Source: Paraconexibacter sp040581415 (GTDB lineage Bacteria > Actinomycetota > Thermoleophilia > Solirubrobacterales > Solirubrobacteraceae). Taken from it: a stretch of 64,000 nucleotides of DNA. The position numbers were made by a program, and so were the translations under genes. Where the stretch lies: the NCBI RefSeq assembly GCF_040581415.1, contig NZ_CP114014.1:930001-994000 (forward strand), given 5' to 3'. Below, one piece after another: positions 1 to 9,053 of the stretch (position 1 is the first letter of the stretch; each line of letters opens with the position of its first letter). The notes beneath the pieces were generated by a model. That model ran no database searches and was not told the DNA's origin. It saw only the letters and a program-made list of their open reading frames with translations.

Positions 1-2
1 TG

Positions 3-914
3 CCGCTCGAGCGGATCCTGTCGAGCTTCGACGCCAAGACGCGTAACGAGGTCCGGCGCAACCTGCGCGGGATCGGCGTCGGCCTCGACGGCGACGGCCA
101 GAACCTCAACAAGCTGTTCGGCACGATCAACCCGGTCGTGGACAACGGCGTCCGGCTCGGCAACATCCTGCAGCCACAGCGCAAGCAGCTCGCCGCGCTG
201 ATCGGCAACACCGGTGTCGTGCTGGAGGCGCTCGGTGAGCGCACCGAGGCGTTCCGCAGCCTCGTCCGGGACGCTCGCTCCACCGCGGATGCCGTCGTCG
301 ACCGTGACGACAAGCTCCGCGAGTCGCTGCAGGAGCTGCCCGCGACCCTCGACCGCGCCAAGTCGAGCGTGAACAAGCTCGCGAGCTTCTCCACGTCCGC
401 CACCCCGGTCTTCCGGTCGCTGAAAATCTCGTCGCGGTCGCTGTCGCCCGCGATCACGGACCTCGGACCGGCCGCCAAGAGCGCCCGGACGCTGTTCCGC
501 GAGCTGCGTCCGTTCCTGGACAAGGCCGACCCGCTGCTCAGCGAGCTCTCGCCCGCCAGCAAGAAGCTGCGCACCATCATCAGCCCGCTGGACGCGTTCC
601 TGCGGCAGGTCGACCCGACGGCGAACTACCTGAAGGACTACAACGACGAGCTCGGGGCGTTCTTCGCGAACGTCGGTGCCGCGGTCTCCGCCAAGGACGC
701 CTACGGCTACCGTGCCCGCGCGTTCGGCGTCTTCGGGCTGGACGCCATCTCGTCGCTGACGCCCGCGCAGGGCAAGATCCTGCAGGCGCTGACGTCCACC
801 GCGACGTTCGGGAACCTGACCCCGGGCAAGTACAACCCGTACCCGAAGCCCGGCAAGCTCGACCCGATCGAGCCCTTCGACGGGAACTACCCACAGGTGC
901 AGGCGGCGAAGTAG
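3..914 (+). CDS. MCE family protein (MlaD-type substrate-binding), 5' partial
   Basis: The reading frame is already open at the window edge, so the N-terminus and the MCE/MlaD domain lie upstream; 303 codons are visible. What remains is the helical, coiled-coil-like tail typical of actinobacterial MCE proteins: long heptad-like stretches full of Leu, Ala, Arg and Asp, then a Pro/Gly-rich end. MCE proteins form hexameric rings or tubes in the envelope that carry lipids or sterols for an ABC-type importer. The stop codon is one base before the next gene, an MMPL/RND transporter, so the two are surely co-transcribed. Family assignment rests on the C-terminal region plus context; the GTG at 138 is internal, not the start. 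Confidence 0.75.
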   Translation, partial: PLERILSSFDAKTRNEVRRNLRGIGVGLDGDGQNLNKLFGTINPVVDNGVRLGNILQPQRKQLAALIGNTGVVLEALGERTEAFRSLVRDARSTADAVVDRDDKLRESLQELPATLDRAKSSVNKLASFSTSATPVFRSLKISSRSLSPAITDLGPAAKSARTLFRELRPFLDKADPLLSELSPASKKLRTIISPLDAFLRQVDPTANYLKDYNDELGAFFANVGAAVSAKDAYGYRARAFGVFGLDAISSLTPAQGKILQALTSTATFGNLTPGKYNPYPKPGKLDPIEPFDGNYPQVQAAK

Positions 915-915
915 T

Positions 916-3336
916 TTGCTCAGCCGGCCGGGCACCACGCTCGCTGCGGCCCTTGTCGTGCTTCTCCTCTGCGTCGCCGCGGCGACGCAGCTGGAGAGCG
1001 TCCCCTCGACCGACCTGCTCGCGGGGTCCCGTTCAGAGATCGCCAAGGCCACATCGGACCTGACCGACCAGTTCGGTCAGGATCCGATAGCGATCTCGCT
1101 GGAAGCGGACCTGAGCTCCACGCTCGCGCCCGGGGCGCTGACGAGCCTGCTGTCGATGGAGGGCCGGCTCAACCAGCTCAAGGGCGTGAAGGCGGTCTAC
1201 GGCCCCGGGACGTTCATCAACCAGACCGTTGTCCAAACCGAGCGGATCGTCAAGCAGCAGCTCGGTGCCGTCGGCAGGCAAGCCGACGCCGCGGAGGCCG
1301 CCGCCGTCAAGGCCGCGCAGGCTCGCGGCGACAGCCCCGCGCAGGTCGCCGCGGCAAAGAAGGCTGCGTTCGACGCCACCGTCGGCACCAAGGGCAAGGA
1401 GCTGCAGGAGCTGCTGGTTCGCTTCGGCTCCGTCGGGCTGCCCGGCCTGGCCAACGCGAACTTCGTCAAGACGCTGGTCTTCGGCGCGGGCATCGAGCCC
1501 AAGCAGCGCTTCAAGTGGCTCTTCCCGGACGCCGAGCACGCCTTGATCCTCGTCCGGCCCGATCCTGGGGTCAGCGGGCCCGACATGCTCGCGCTCGGCA
1601 AGCAGATCCGCAGGGTGGTCACGCAGACCAAGCTCGGGGACGCGAAGGTCGAGATCGCCGGGCTTCCGCTCCTCGCTGCCGGACTCGAGCGCGAGACGCG
1701 AGCTGAGATCCTGCGGCTGGCGCCGATCGCTGGCGTGGCGATGCTGCTCCTGCTGCTGCTGGTGCTCCGCCGTCGTCGGGGCCGGCTGGCCGCGCTCGCC
1801 CTGGCGCTCGGGTCGCTGGGCCTCACCCTCGGCCTCAGCCTGCCCCTGGGGCTCGGACTGACGGTCTCGACCGTCGCCGCGCTGCCGGTGATCCTGGGGC
1901 TCGGGCTCGACTTCGCCGTGCAGCTGCAGGCCCGTTACTGGCTCGAACGAGCGGACGGGCTGGCGCCGGACGTCGCGGCGCGCGCGGCACGGGAAGGGCT
2001 GCAGCCGACCCTGCTCCTGGCCGCCGGTGCGATGGCCGCCGGATTCCTGGTGCTGATGGTCGGGCCCGTCCCGCTGATCGACCGCCTCGGTGCCGTCCTC
2101 GCCATCGGCGTGCTCAGCGCGGTCGCTGTCGCGCTGCTCGTAGGGCCGGCCCTGCTGGTGGCCCTCGACCGCGGGCCGGTGAAGCCGCTCGCGCTTCCCG
2201 GCGGCGACCGCCTCGTCCGCTTCTCGCCGGCGCCGATCGTCATCGCGGTCGTGGTCGGCCTCGCGGTCGCCGGGCTCGTCGTCAGCGACCGGGTGGACCT
2301 GCAGTCGGACATCTCGCAGCTGGCGCCCAGCAACCTCGAGCAGCTCAAGGACACGCAGGCCTTCCAGCGGGAGATCGGGACCAGCGGCCAGATCAGCGTC
2401 GCGGTGCGCGCGACGAACGTCACCGACCCGGCCGTCCTGACGTGGCTCGGCGAGGTCGCGCGCAAGGCGCAGTCCGTCGACAAGCGCCTCAGCGCCGGCC
2501 CGAACCTGGCCGACCTCGTGACCGGCGGTGATCCGACCGCGCAGATCAACCGCAGCGGTACACAGGCGATGATGAAGCTCCTGCCGCCGTACTTCCTGGA
2601 TGCCGTCGTGTCGAAGGACCGGCGCACCGCCGAGCTGACCTACGGCGTGCCGTTCGTGAGCGTCGACGAGCAGGGCCGCATCGCGCGCCGGATCGACGAC
2701 CTGCTCAAGAACCCACCGGCGGGCGTCAGTGCCTCGGTCGCCGGCTTGGTCGCCGAGAGCGCGAACAGCACGCGTCAGCTGGACCGCTCGCGACCGTGGC
2801 TGTTGCTGCTCGCCGCCGGCGTGGTCGGCGCGATCCTGTTCGCCTTCTGGCGCGACTGGCGTCGGGTCGCGCTCGTGCTGGCGCCCGCGCTGCTGGCCGC
2901 CGGGTTGTCGTCGCTCGTGCTCGCGCTCTCCGGGGTCACGCTGTCGCCGCTGGCCGCGGCGCTCGAGCCGCTGGTACTGGCGATCGGCCTCGAGTTCGGC
3001 ATGTTGCTGGACATGAGCTTCCGCCAGGCCCGCGCCGCCGGCCGCTCGCCCGCCGAGGCACGTGCGATCGCCACGCGCGACATCGGCGGCGCCGTCGGCC
3101 TGTCGGCCGCGACCGTCGCCGTGGGCTTCGCTGTCCTGGGCGCCAGCCGCCTGCCGCTGCTGGCCCAGCTCGGCTGGCTGGTCGCCGCCGAGCTCGTGGT
3201 CTGCCTCGTCGTCGCGGTCCTGATCGTTCCGATGGTCTCCGAGCGCATGGCCCCGAAGGTCCGCGCCGAGGGGTCCCCGTCCGCCGGGAGGACCCGCCCC
3301 GGGGCCCGTCCGTCCAAGCAGGAGGTCCCGACATGA
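916..3336 (+). CDS. MMPL/RND-family transporter
   Basis: An 806-aa protein with the two-fold RND/MMPL plan. One N-terminal membrane helix (about residues 8-25) precedes a large extracytoplasmic loop to about residue 255, then a cluster of about five helices up to about 420. A further helix near 445, a second loop and a second cluster (about 630-790) follow. Such transporters move lipids or hydrophobic compounds with proton-motive force. The frame starts with TTG at 916, one base after the stop of the MCE gene, so translation is probably coupled; no separate Shine-Dalgarno is obvious. The cytoplasmic tail is basic and Pro-rich. Its place inside the MCE operon suggests it works on the same lipid cargo. 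The specific substrate cannot be read from sequence. Confidence 0.85.
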   Translation: MLSRPGTTLAAALVVLLLCVAAATQLESVPSTDLLAGSRSEIAKATSDLTDQFGQDPIAISLEADLSSTLAPGALTSLLSMEGRLNQLKGVKAVYGPGTFINQTVVQTERIVKQQLGAVGRQADAAEAAAVKAAQARGDSPAQVAAAKKAAFDATVGTKGKELQELLVRFGSVGLPGLANANFVKTLVFGAGIEPKQRFKWLFPDAEHALILVRPDPGVSGPDMLALGKQIRRVVTQTKLGDAKVEIAGLPLLAAGLERETRAEILRLAPIAGVAMLLLLLLVLRRRRGRLAALALALGSLGLTLGLSLPLGLGLTVSTVAALPVILGLGLDFAVQLQARYWLERADGLAPDVAARAAREGLQPTLLLAAGAMAAGFLVLMVGPVPLIDRLGAVLAIGVLSAVAVALLVGPALLVALDRGPVKPLALPGGDRLVRFSPAPIVIAVVVGLAVAGLVVSDRVDLQSDISQLAPSNLEQLKDTQAFQREIGTSGQISVAVRATNVTDPAVLTWLGEVARKAQSVDKRLSAGPNLADLVTGGDPTAQINRSGTQAMMKLLPPYFLDAVVSKDRRTAELTYGVPFVSVDEQGRIARRIDDLLKNPPAGVSASVAGLVAESANSTRQLDRSRPWLLLLAAGVVGAILFAFWRDWRRVALVLAPALLAAGLSSLVLALSGVTLSPLAAALEPLVLAIGLEFGMLLDMSFRQARAAGRSPAEARAIATRDIGGAVGLSAATVAVGFAVLGASRLPLLAQLGWLVAAELVVCLVVAVLIVPMVSERMAPKVRAEGSPSAGRTRPGARPSKQEVPT

Positions 3337-4142
3337 GCAAGGGCACACGACCGATCGACGCACCGGAGGAGGTCGCCGACGTCGACTGGGAGCGGCGCTG
3401 GGGCCGTCCCGTCGGCGTGCTTGCGATCCTGTCGGTCGTCGGGACGATCGCCGCGGTGCCCGTCGCCGCGAGCGACATCGCCCGCGACTTCGAGAAGCAG
3501 AACGACAAGACCGTCCTGATCAACTCGGGCCTGTCCGGGGACGGGCAATTCACGGCGATGGTGCTGCGTGTCCTCTGCATCCTGGTGCTGATCCCGTTCG
3601 CGCTCTACACCTTCCGGGCGATCCGCGACCGGGGGAACGAGTCCTACGTGCGGTACATCCCGATCCTGGGCCTCGCCGCGATCGCGGTCGTGAGCATCTC
3701 GACGGCGATCGGCTTCCTGGACCAGCGCGACGCCGGCCGCGAGTTCGTCGCCCTCGCCGAGCCGATGCAGACGCTGGCGCGGGCGGAGGAGCTGACGGAC
3801 GACCTCACGAAGAGCTTCGCCGCGTACTTCAACGTCTTCGGCGGCTTCCTGTTCGGCCTCTGGATATCCATGACCGCGGCCGAGCTGATGCGGGTCGGCC
3901 TGACGACGCGCTTCCTCGGCCTGTTCGGGCTCGGCGCCGGCATCACGACGGTCATCGGATCGATCTTCCCGTTTCCCATCAGCTCGGCGCTCTTCATCGC
4001 CTGGCTCGGCAGCGTGGGCGTGCTCGCGTTCGGCTACTGGCCCGGCGGGCGCCCGCTCGCGTGGCAGACCGGCCGCGCCGAGTCGCCGATGGAGACCGAG
4101 GCGGACGGTCAGTTCAAACGCCGCGGCAGCGAGTCCGTGTGA
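3333..4142 (+). CDS. Multi-pass membrane protein of the MCE operon
   Basis: 269 aa, starting at an ATG that overlaps the upstream TGA (ATGA) with GGAGG about 7 nt before it, so it is translated in the same operon as the MMPL transporter. At least five hydrophobic helices are visible: near residues 27-47, 75-95, 110-128, 170-190 and 195-235. Between helices two and four is an acidic, soluble-looking segment. I do not recognise a named family with certainty; it loosely resembles small DUF-type actinobacterial membrane proteins. Role inferred only from position: an accessory membrane component of the MCE/RND lipid transporter. Confidence 0.7.
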   Translation: MSKGTRPIDAPEEVADVDWERRWGRPVGVLAILSVVGTIAAVPVAASDIARDFEKQNDKTVLINSGLSGDGQFTAMVLRVLCILVLIPFALYTFRAIRDRGNESYVRYIPILGLAAIAVVSISTAIGFLDQRDAGREFVALAEPMQTLARAEELTDDLTKSFAAYFNVFGGFLFGLWISMTAAELMRVGLTTRFLGLFGLGAGITTVIGSIFPFPISSALFIAWLGSVGVLAFGYWPGGRPLAWQTGRAESPMETEADGQFKRRGSESV

Positions 4143-4206
4143 CGATGCACGTCGATCAGGGAAGATCCGTGGGAGCACCCACTGACAGCGAGGCAGAGGA
4201 CGCGTG

Positions 4207-4575
4207 ATGCGCACACCGACCAGCCCCATCATCCCGAGCGACGGCGGCGCCCCGCCGCCCGTCGTCCACGACGGCGCGCCCGTCGACGAAGGCCCGATGC
4301 GCGCGGAGCTGCTGCGGCAGATCCGGCGCCTGGAGATCGAGATCTCCCGCTTCGCGGCGGCGAACTGCCCGTACGAGGACCTGCCCGGGTCCGCCCGTCG
4401 CGGGCCGGCGATCCTCACCACCGCGCAGCTCGAGGAGATCCGCGACGAGCTGCTCGCCACGCGCAACGCGCTGCACGAGGTCGTCATCGCGAAGGCGACC
4501 GCGAAGGTCAAGGACTCCACGACGGCCACCTCCACACCGCGACGTCGCGGGCTGCGCCGCCGGCGCGAGGGGTAG
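4207..4575 (+). CDS. Small hypothetical protein, helical
   Basis: 122 aa from ATG 4207; an AGAGGA Shine-Dalgarno ends 6 nt upstream, which favours this ATG over the adjacent GTG at 4204. A Pro-rich N-terminus leads to a soluble amphipathic helical core (about residues 30-95) with a 'YEDLPGSARRGPAI' turn, and a very basic tail of Arg clusters. No recognised domain. It sits 64 bp after the membrane-protein gene and 4 bp before the next gene, so it is probably part of the MCE operon. The basic tail could contact membrane or nucleic acid; this is speculation. Confidence 0.65.
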   Translation: MRTPTSPIIPSDGGAPPPVVHDGAPVDEGPMRAELLRQIRRLEIEISRFAAANCPYEDLPGSARRGPAILTTAQLEEIRDELLATRNALHEVVIAKATAKVKDSTTATSTPRRRGLRRRREG

Positions 4576-4579
4576 CCGA

Positions 4580-5233
4580 GTGGGCAAGCGCAGCCGAGCA
4601 CGGTCCGGTCCGGTGAAGGGCGTCAGCCGCGAGCCGGCGTCGTCCGGGCGCGCCGCTGCGGCCGCGCCGCCGAGCGCCGACGCCGGCCCGGTCGAGCGCG
4701 CGAAGGCATCGTGGAAGGCTGCGGGCGACCTCGCCCCGAACGTCGTCAAGACCCCGGGGCAGAAGCCGAAGGCCGTCATGCGGCCGAGCGCGTCCCTGGG
4801 GAGTGGCGGCGGCACGGCCGCCGAGCGTCGCCGCCGCCGTGCGGCCGCGAAGCCCGATCGCCCCGCCGCGCTGTGGGGCAAGGCGCCGATCTCCGAGTTC
4901 GCGATCGCGATCGGGCTGATCGTCTTCCTCATCGGCCTGGCCCGCGGGCCGGGCTCCCCCGCCATCAGCGGCGGGCTCATCTTCATCTCGATCGCCGCGA
5001 TCGAGTTCGCCGGGCGCGAGCACATCCGCGGCTACCGGTCGCACACGCTGTTCCTCTCGATGATGGTCGTGGTCGCCGTCCACCTGAGCATCGCGCTGAT
5101 CGTCGGCGCGAAGGTCGCCCGGGGGCCGGCGTTCATCGCGGGCGACGTCATCCTGTTCGGCGTCCTCGCGTCGGCCCTGTCCAAGCAGTACTCCATCGCG
5201 CGGCTCGATGCCGTGCCCAAGAAGGGTCGATGA
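4580..5233 (+). CDS. Membrane protein with long basic N-terminal extension
   Basis: 217 aa from GTG 4580. The first about 100 residues are low-complexity, rich in Ala, Arg, Lys and Pro, and probably cytoplasmic and disordered. They are followed by four hydrophobic helices (about residues 108-122, 128-142, 157-175 and 182-198). No family recognised. The next gene starts inside its stop codon (ATGATG), indicating tight translational coupling. Function unknown; context makes it a further accessory protein of the MCE lipid-transport operon. Confidence 0.65.
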   Translation: MGKRSRARSGPVKGVSREPASSGRAAAAAPPSADAGPVERAKASWKAAGDLAPNVVKTPGQKPKAVMRPSASLGSGGGTAAERRRRRAAAKPDRPAALWGKAPISEFAIAIGLIVFLIGLARGPGSPAISGGLIFISIAAIEFAGREHIRGYRSHTLFLSMMVVVAVHLSIALIVGAKVARGPAFIAGDVILFGVLASALSKQYSIARLDAVPKKGR

Positions 5234-6279
5234 TGGCCAGCGCCACCCGCCGCTACTTCCCGTTCGTGCAGTTCGAGTTCGCCCATTCGCTCGGGCTCGC
5301 AGCCGGGCGGTACCTCCTCCAGCCGCCCCCGGAGGCCCCGCCGGAGCAGGTCCAGGCCGGGTCCGAGGCACGCCGGCGCGCTCCGGAGGCCGCGATGGCC
5401 GCCGGCGGTGGCGCTGCGCGAGGTGCGGAGCCGGCTCGCGCCGAGCGTGAGGCGCCCGCGGAGCCGCCCATCCAGCGCGGTGAGGGCGACTCGCGGCTGC
5501 TCGGCAGCGCGGACGTCCTCGTCATCCGGGTGCGCGGCGCCAAGGCGTCCAGCGGCTCGTTCCTGCGCCGCGGCCAGAAGGACGAGAGCCCCGACACCGA
5601 GCGCGAGGTCCCGCTGACGATCGCGACGGTCATCCGCGGGCGGCACATGCTGCGCGAGAAGATCCAGGCCGATCAGTTCCTGAAGGCGATGGAGCCGCTC
5701 GAGACCGAGCGCTGGGTCCGCGACGGCCTCGCCGACCTGAACCGCGCCGTCGGCGTCTATCGCGTCTGCGCGGCCGACCCGTACGTCTTCGACGTCTCGC
5801 GCGCCGATCCGCGCCTCGTGCGGCTGGGGCACGGGTTCTCCGAAGAGGTCTTCGCAGGCCGCTGGACGCGGGCGATCAACGTCGAGGCGCCGAAGGCCGG
5901 GCGCCTCCCGCGCGCGCTCCAGCTCGCGCCGAGCGAGGGCGTCGCCGCCGTCCTCGCCGGCCAGGGGATCACCATGGAGTCCGAGGAGCTGCTGCTGCGC
6001 GTGCTCCTGGACCTCGACCAGCGCCGCTACCGGGCGGCGGCCGTCGGCCTGAAGGGCGCTCTCGACCTGCTCCTGGCCGAGCTCGCCGGGCAGGTCATCG
6101 GCGGCCGCGTCCGCCTGCTGATCGACGAGATCACGGAGGTGCGCGAGCCGATCGCGACGCTCGCGATCCGGGCCTGCCGCACGGAGATCACCGTTCCGGA
6201 GGCCAAGCAGCTGGCCGAGTGGGCCGAGATGATGGGCGCCGCGATCGACCGCTGGCGCTACGAGCCCCGCGGCTACTGA
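5230..6279 (+). CDS. Conserved hypothetical protein of the MCE operon
   Basis: 349 aa from ATG 5230, overlapping the preceding TGA by 4 nt; ATG 5233 is an alternative. The N-terminus carries 'YFPFVQFEFAHSLGLAAGRY', then a low-complexity Ala/Pro/Arg linker (about residues 30-95). An alpha/beta domain follows with 'ADVLVIRVRGAKASSG' near residue 95 and a helical C-terminal half ending in 'WRYEPRGY'. No named family recognised and no transmembrane helix visible, so it is probably cytoplasmic or peripheral. It is the last gene before a GC-rich hairpin at 6289-6317, so it likely closes the operon. Confidence 0.65.
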   Translation: MMASATRRYFPFVQFEFAHSLGLAAGRYLLQPPPEAPPEQVQAGSEARRRAPEAAMAAGGGAARGAEPARAEREAPAEPPIQRGEGDSRLLGSADVLVIRVRGAKASSGSFLRRGQKDESPDTEREVPLTIATVIRGRHMLREKIQADQFLKAMEPLETERWVRDGLADLNRAVGVYRVCAADPYVFDVSRADPRLVRLGHGFSEEVFAGRWTRAINVEAPKAGRLPRALQLAPSEGVAAVLAGQGITMESEELLLRVLLDLDQRRYRAAAVGLKGALDLLLAELAGQVIGGRVRLLIDEITEVREPIATLAIRACRTEITVPEAKQLAEWAEMMGAAIDRWRYEPRGY

Positions 6280-6288
6280 CGCGGGCGT

Positions 6289-6317
6289 CCCCCCCTGGGG
6301 GGAGGGCTTTCCTCCCC
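6289..6317 (+). terminator. Overlapping GC hairpins, possible terminator
   Basis: A run of seven C (6289-6295) faces GGGGGG (6297-6302). The same G run can instead pair as GGGGAGG (6299-6305) with CCTCCCC (6311-6317) around a GCTTT loop, so the two stems are mutually exclusive. No T tract follows. It lies between the MCE operon and the aldehyde dehydrogenase gene and most simply ends the former. Confidence 0.4.
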
Positions 6318-6388
6318 TCGGTAGGCGCACCGCGCGCAGGCGGCAGCGAAGGTAGAGCCATCAAACTCTCACTTCAGGAGGACCCGTC

Positions 6389-7912
6389 GTGGCCACCGTC
6401 AGCGTGAAGCACCATCAGATGTTCATCGACGGCAAGGACGTCGATGCCGCCGAGGTCTACGAGATCCGCAGCCCGGCGACCGAGGAGCTCGTCGCCACCA
6501 TGGCGAAGGGCTCGGTCGAGCACGCGGATGCGGCCGTCGACGCCGCCCGCCGTGCGTTCGAGTCCGGCTCGTGGTCGCGCAAGTCGCAGGAGGACCGCTC
6601 CGCGATCATGACCCGGATCGCCAACCGCCTCGGCGAGGAGCTCGAGGAGATCATTGAGCTCGAGACGTGCGCCAACGGCGCGACCGTCCGCCAGGCGACG
6701 GGCTTCCACTGCGGGCTCGCCTCGCCGCACTTCCTGTACTTCGCCGAGCAGGCGCTGACGTACGAGTTCGAGCGTGCGGTCGCGACGAAGCCGTACCCGA
6801 CGCATTCGGTGAACACGATCGTGCGCGAGCCGATCGGCGTCTGCGCCGCGATCGTGCCGTGGAACTTCCCGCTCGTCCTCGGCATCTGGAAGATCGGCCC
6901 CGCGCTCGCCGCCGGCAACTCGATCGTCGTCAAGCCGGACGAGAAGACCCCGCTGTCGCTGCTGCGCCTCGCGCAGATCGCCCACGAGGAGGGCGTCCCG
7001 GACGGCGTCTTCAACATCGTCAGCGGCGACGGCGCCGAGGTCGGCGCGCGCCTCGCGTCCCACCCCGACGTCGACAAGATCGCCTTCACCGGCTCGACGG
7101 CGATCGGCCGCGAGATCATGCGGCTCGCCTCCGGCACGGTGAAGAAGGTCTCGCTCGAGCTGGGCGGCAAGGCGCCGGTCATCATGCTCAAGGACGCCGA
7201 CCTGTCCTACGCCATCGACGGTGCGCTCTTCGGCTGCATGCTCTACTCGGGCCAGATCTGCGAGTCCGGCACCCGGCTCTTCGTCCACCGCGACAAGTAC
7301 GACGAGGTCGTCGCGAAGCTCGTCGACCGTGCGTCGACGATCACGCTCGGTGACCCGACCGACTTCGACACCGACATGGGCCCGGTCGTCTCCGGCCGCC
7401 AGCGGGACCGCATCCTGTCCTACCTGGAGCAGGCCAAGGCCGACGGCGCGACATTCGCGCTCGGTGGCGGTGCCCCCGACGGCGACGAGTTCGCCAAGGG
7501 GTACTGGATCTCCCCGACGATCATCACGAACGTCACGAACGACATGCAGATCGCCCGCGAGGAGATCTTCGGGCCGGTCATGGTCGTGATCCCCTACGAC
7601 ACCGTCGACGACGCCGTCGCAATGGCGAACGACAACGAGTACGGCCTGACGGCCGGCCTCTGGGCGTCCGACCTCGAGGAGGCCCTGGAGGTCGGAGCGC
7701 GCCTGCGGGCGGGCACGGTCTGGATCAACAACTGGCACGCCGTCGACCCGGCGCTGCCGTTCGGCGGCTACAAGCAGAGCGGCGTCGGCCGCGAGCTCGG
7801 CCCCGGCGCGCTCGACGAGTACACCGAGTCCAAGCACGTGCACCTGGACCTCTCGACGGACGTCGAGCGCCTGCCGTTCGACCTGCTGGTCTCGGCGCCC
7901 CAGCCGAAGTAG
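6389..7912 (+). CDS. NAD(P)-dependent aldehyde dehydrogenase
   Basis: 507 aa, the usual ALDH-superfamily length. It oxidises an aldehyde to the acid through a thiohemiacetal. Visible motifs: 'VPWNFPL' in the cofactor domain, 'FTGSTAIGREI' (Rossmann glycine turn), 'LELGGKAP' with the general-base Glu near residue 257, and the nucleophile Cys291 in 'SGQICESGTR'. A C-terminal 'PFGGYKQSGVGRE' oligomerisation signature is also present. The GTG start at 6389 is fixed by AGGAGG at 6376-6381. It stands alone between the MCE operon and a convergent TetR gene 22 bp away. Substrate unknown. Confidence 0.93.
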   Translation: MATVSVKHHQMFIDGKDVDAAEVYEIRSPATEELVATMAKGSVEHADAAVDAARRAFESGSWSRKSQEDRSAIMTRIANRLGEELEEIIELETCANGATVRQATGFHCGLASPHFLYFAEQALTYEFERAVATKPYPTHSVNTIVREPIGVCAAIVPWNFPLVLGIWKIGPALAAGNSIVVKPDEKTPLSLLRLAQIAHEEGVPDGVFNIVSGDGAEVGARLASHPDVDKIAFTGSTAIGREIMRLASGTVKKVSLELGGKAPVIMLKDADLSYAIDGALFGCMLYSGQICESGTRLFVHRDKYDEVVAKLVDRASTITLGDPTDFDTDMGPVVSGRQRDRILSYLEQAKADGATFALGGGAPDGDEFAKGYWISPTIITNVTNDMQIAREEIFGPVMVVIPYDTVDDAVAMANDNEYGLTAGLWASDLEEALEVGARLRAGTVWINNWHAVDPALPFGGYKQSGVGRELGPGALDEYTESKHVHLDLSTDVERLPFDLLVSAPQPK

Positions 7913-7913
7913 T

Positions 7914-7927
7914 CCCGCTCCGGCGGG
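7914..7927. terminator. Short hairpin between convergent genes
   Basis: CCCGC-TCCG-GCGGG between the aldehyde dehydrogenase stop and the TetR stop. It is small, without a T tract; it may serve both strands. Confidence 0.3.
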
Positions 7928-7933
7928 CGTCGC

Positions 7934-8500
7934 TCAGGCCGCGGGTTGTGCGACCGCGGCCTGGGCGATGGCGCCGAGCGCCATCTCGCACAGGCGGTCG
8001 ACGACGTCCGGCGCCTTCAGGACCGACGGCGGCCAGAAGACGACCGAGTGCAGCATGCCGATCGCGGCGTGCGCAGCGATCGCGGCGTCCTGCCGGCTGG
8101 CGTCGGGGTAGCACGCGGCGATCGTGCGCCGCCAGCGCGAGCCGTGCTTCTGCAGGCGCTTCTCGAACGTGGTCTTCCACGGGTCGACGAGGCTGCGGTG
8201 CTCGTGCGCGTAGATGCTCACGAGCGCGAGGTTCTCGACCGCGAAGGTCGCGTGGTGGCGGACGATGAATGCGAGCTCGGCCTGGGGATCGTCGAAGCTC
8301 GCCGACGTCGGGATCGTCACGATGTCGAGAGCGCCCTCGAAGAGGATCGCGAGCAGCTCGTCCTTACCCTTGAAGTCGCGATAGATCGCGGGGCCGTTGG
8401 TCCCGGCGCTCCGCCCGATCTCGTCGATGCCGACCCCGTGGAACCCGCGCTCGTGGAAGAGGGTGGCGGCGGCTTCGAGGACGCGGTCGCGGCGGGTCAC
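7934..8500 (-). CDS. TetR/AcrR family transcriptional regulator
   Basis: 188 aa. The N-terminal helix-turn-helix is clear: 'RVLEAAATLFHERGFHGVGI' followed by 'DEIGRSAGTNGPAIYRDFKG', the canonical TetR recognition helix. The C-terminal ligand domain is helical and unassignable. The start is GTG at 8500. A TAACG-N2-CGTTA palindrome 24 bp upstream is a likely autoregulatory operator. The convergent aldehyde dehydrogenase may be a target, but nothing in sequence proves it. Confidence 0.9.
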   Translation of the reverse strand: MTRRDRVLEAAATLFHERGFHGVGIDEIGRSAGTNGPAIYRDFKGKDELLAILFEGALDIVTIPTSASFDDPQAELAFIVRHHATFAVENLALVSIYAHEHRSLVDPWKTTFEKRLQKHGSRWRRTIAACYPDASRQDAAIAAHAAIGMLHSVVFWPPSVLKAPDVVDRLCEMALGAIAQAAVAQPAA

Positions 8501-8523
8501 GGCGTCACAGGTTAGCGATTTGA

Positions 8524-8535
8524 TAACGACCGTTA
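8524..8535. promoter_or_regulatory. Putative TetR operator
   Basis: Inverted repeat TAACG-AC-CGTTA just upstream of the TetR start codon at 8500. Position and symmetry fit an autoregulatory site; binding is inferred. Confidence 0.4.
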
Positions 8536-8561
8536 CCCGCTGGCTCGCGATGCGCTACGTG

Positions 8562-9053
8562 TCAGTCCATCTCCCAGGCCAGGGGATCTGCGTGGGTCGC
8601 CGGCTCCGGCGCGCCGAGCTCGGCCAGCACGCCGGCCAGCGCCTCCCGACGGACGCCCCCGTAACTGAGGACGTGCGCCACCGCGCCGCCGTAGGTGAAC
8701 GCCTGCGGCGGCTCGCAGAGGGCGTCGACGAACGCGTCGTCCCAGCCATCGCGGGAGCGGAGGGCGGTCGCGATCCGGGTGAACGCCGCGCCGGCCAGCT
8801 CGAGGCGCCGCGGCCAGTCCCCGCGCACGTCCACCGGCTGGGGGAGGCCGTCCATGGCGGCGACCCAGACCTCGACCGCGTGCACCACACCCTCGGCGAG
8901 GTGTCGTGCCGAGGGCTCCTCGCCGTCGAACCACACGATCACGAGCCCCGGCCGCAGGACGCGGTCCAGAGCGGCGTCCGGCAGCTGCGCGGCCGCTGCG
9001 ACGAGGTCGGCGGACCGGGCCAGGTGATGGGCGAGGAGCCGGTCGACGGTCAC
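8562..9053 (-). CDS. DinB-like / mycothiol-S-transferase-fold protein
   Basis: 163 aa starting at GTG 9053, whose last bases form the stop of the upstream AraC gene (GTGA). The sequence has the four-helix DinB look: 'LLAHHLARSADLVAAAAQLP' in helix one and 'EGVVHAVEVWVAAMDG' with a conserved His in helix two. In related actinobacterial proteins the AraC DNA-binding domain and this type of domain occur, as far as I recall, in one polypeptide. The frame upstream of the GTG stays open, so this could be the C-terminal half of a frameshifted single gene. Role unknown; perhaps ligand sensing for the regulator. Confidence 0.65.
   Translation of the reverse strand: MTVDRLLAHHLARSADLVAAAAQLPDAALDRVLRPGLVIVWFDGEEPSARHLAEGVVHAVEVWVAAMDGLPQPVDVRGDWPRRLELAGAAFTRIATALRSRDGWDDAFVDALCEPPQAFTYGGAVAHVLSYGGVRREALAGVLAELGAPEPATHADPLAWEMD

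Noticed and set aside
1033..3363. 776-codon open frame antisense to the MMPL gene
   Set aside because: Composition shadow in very GC-rich DNA; amino acid mix (Arg, Gly, Asp, Gln) is typical of antisense frames and the sense protein is clear.
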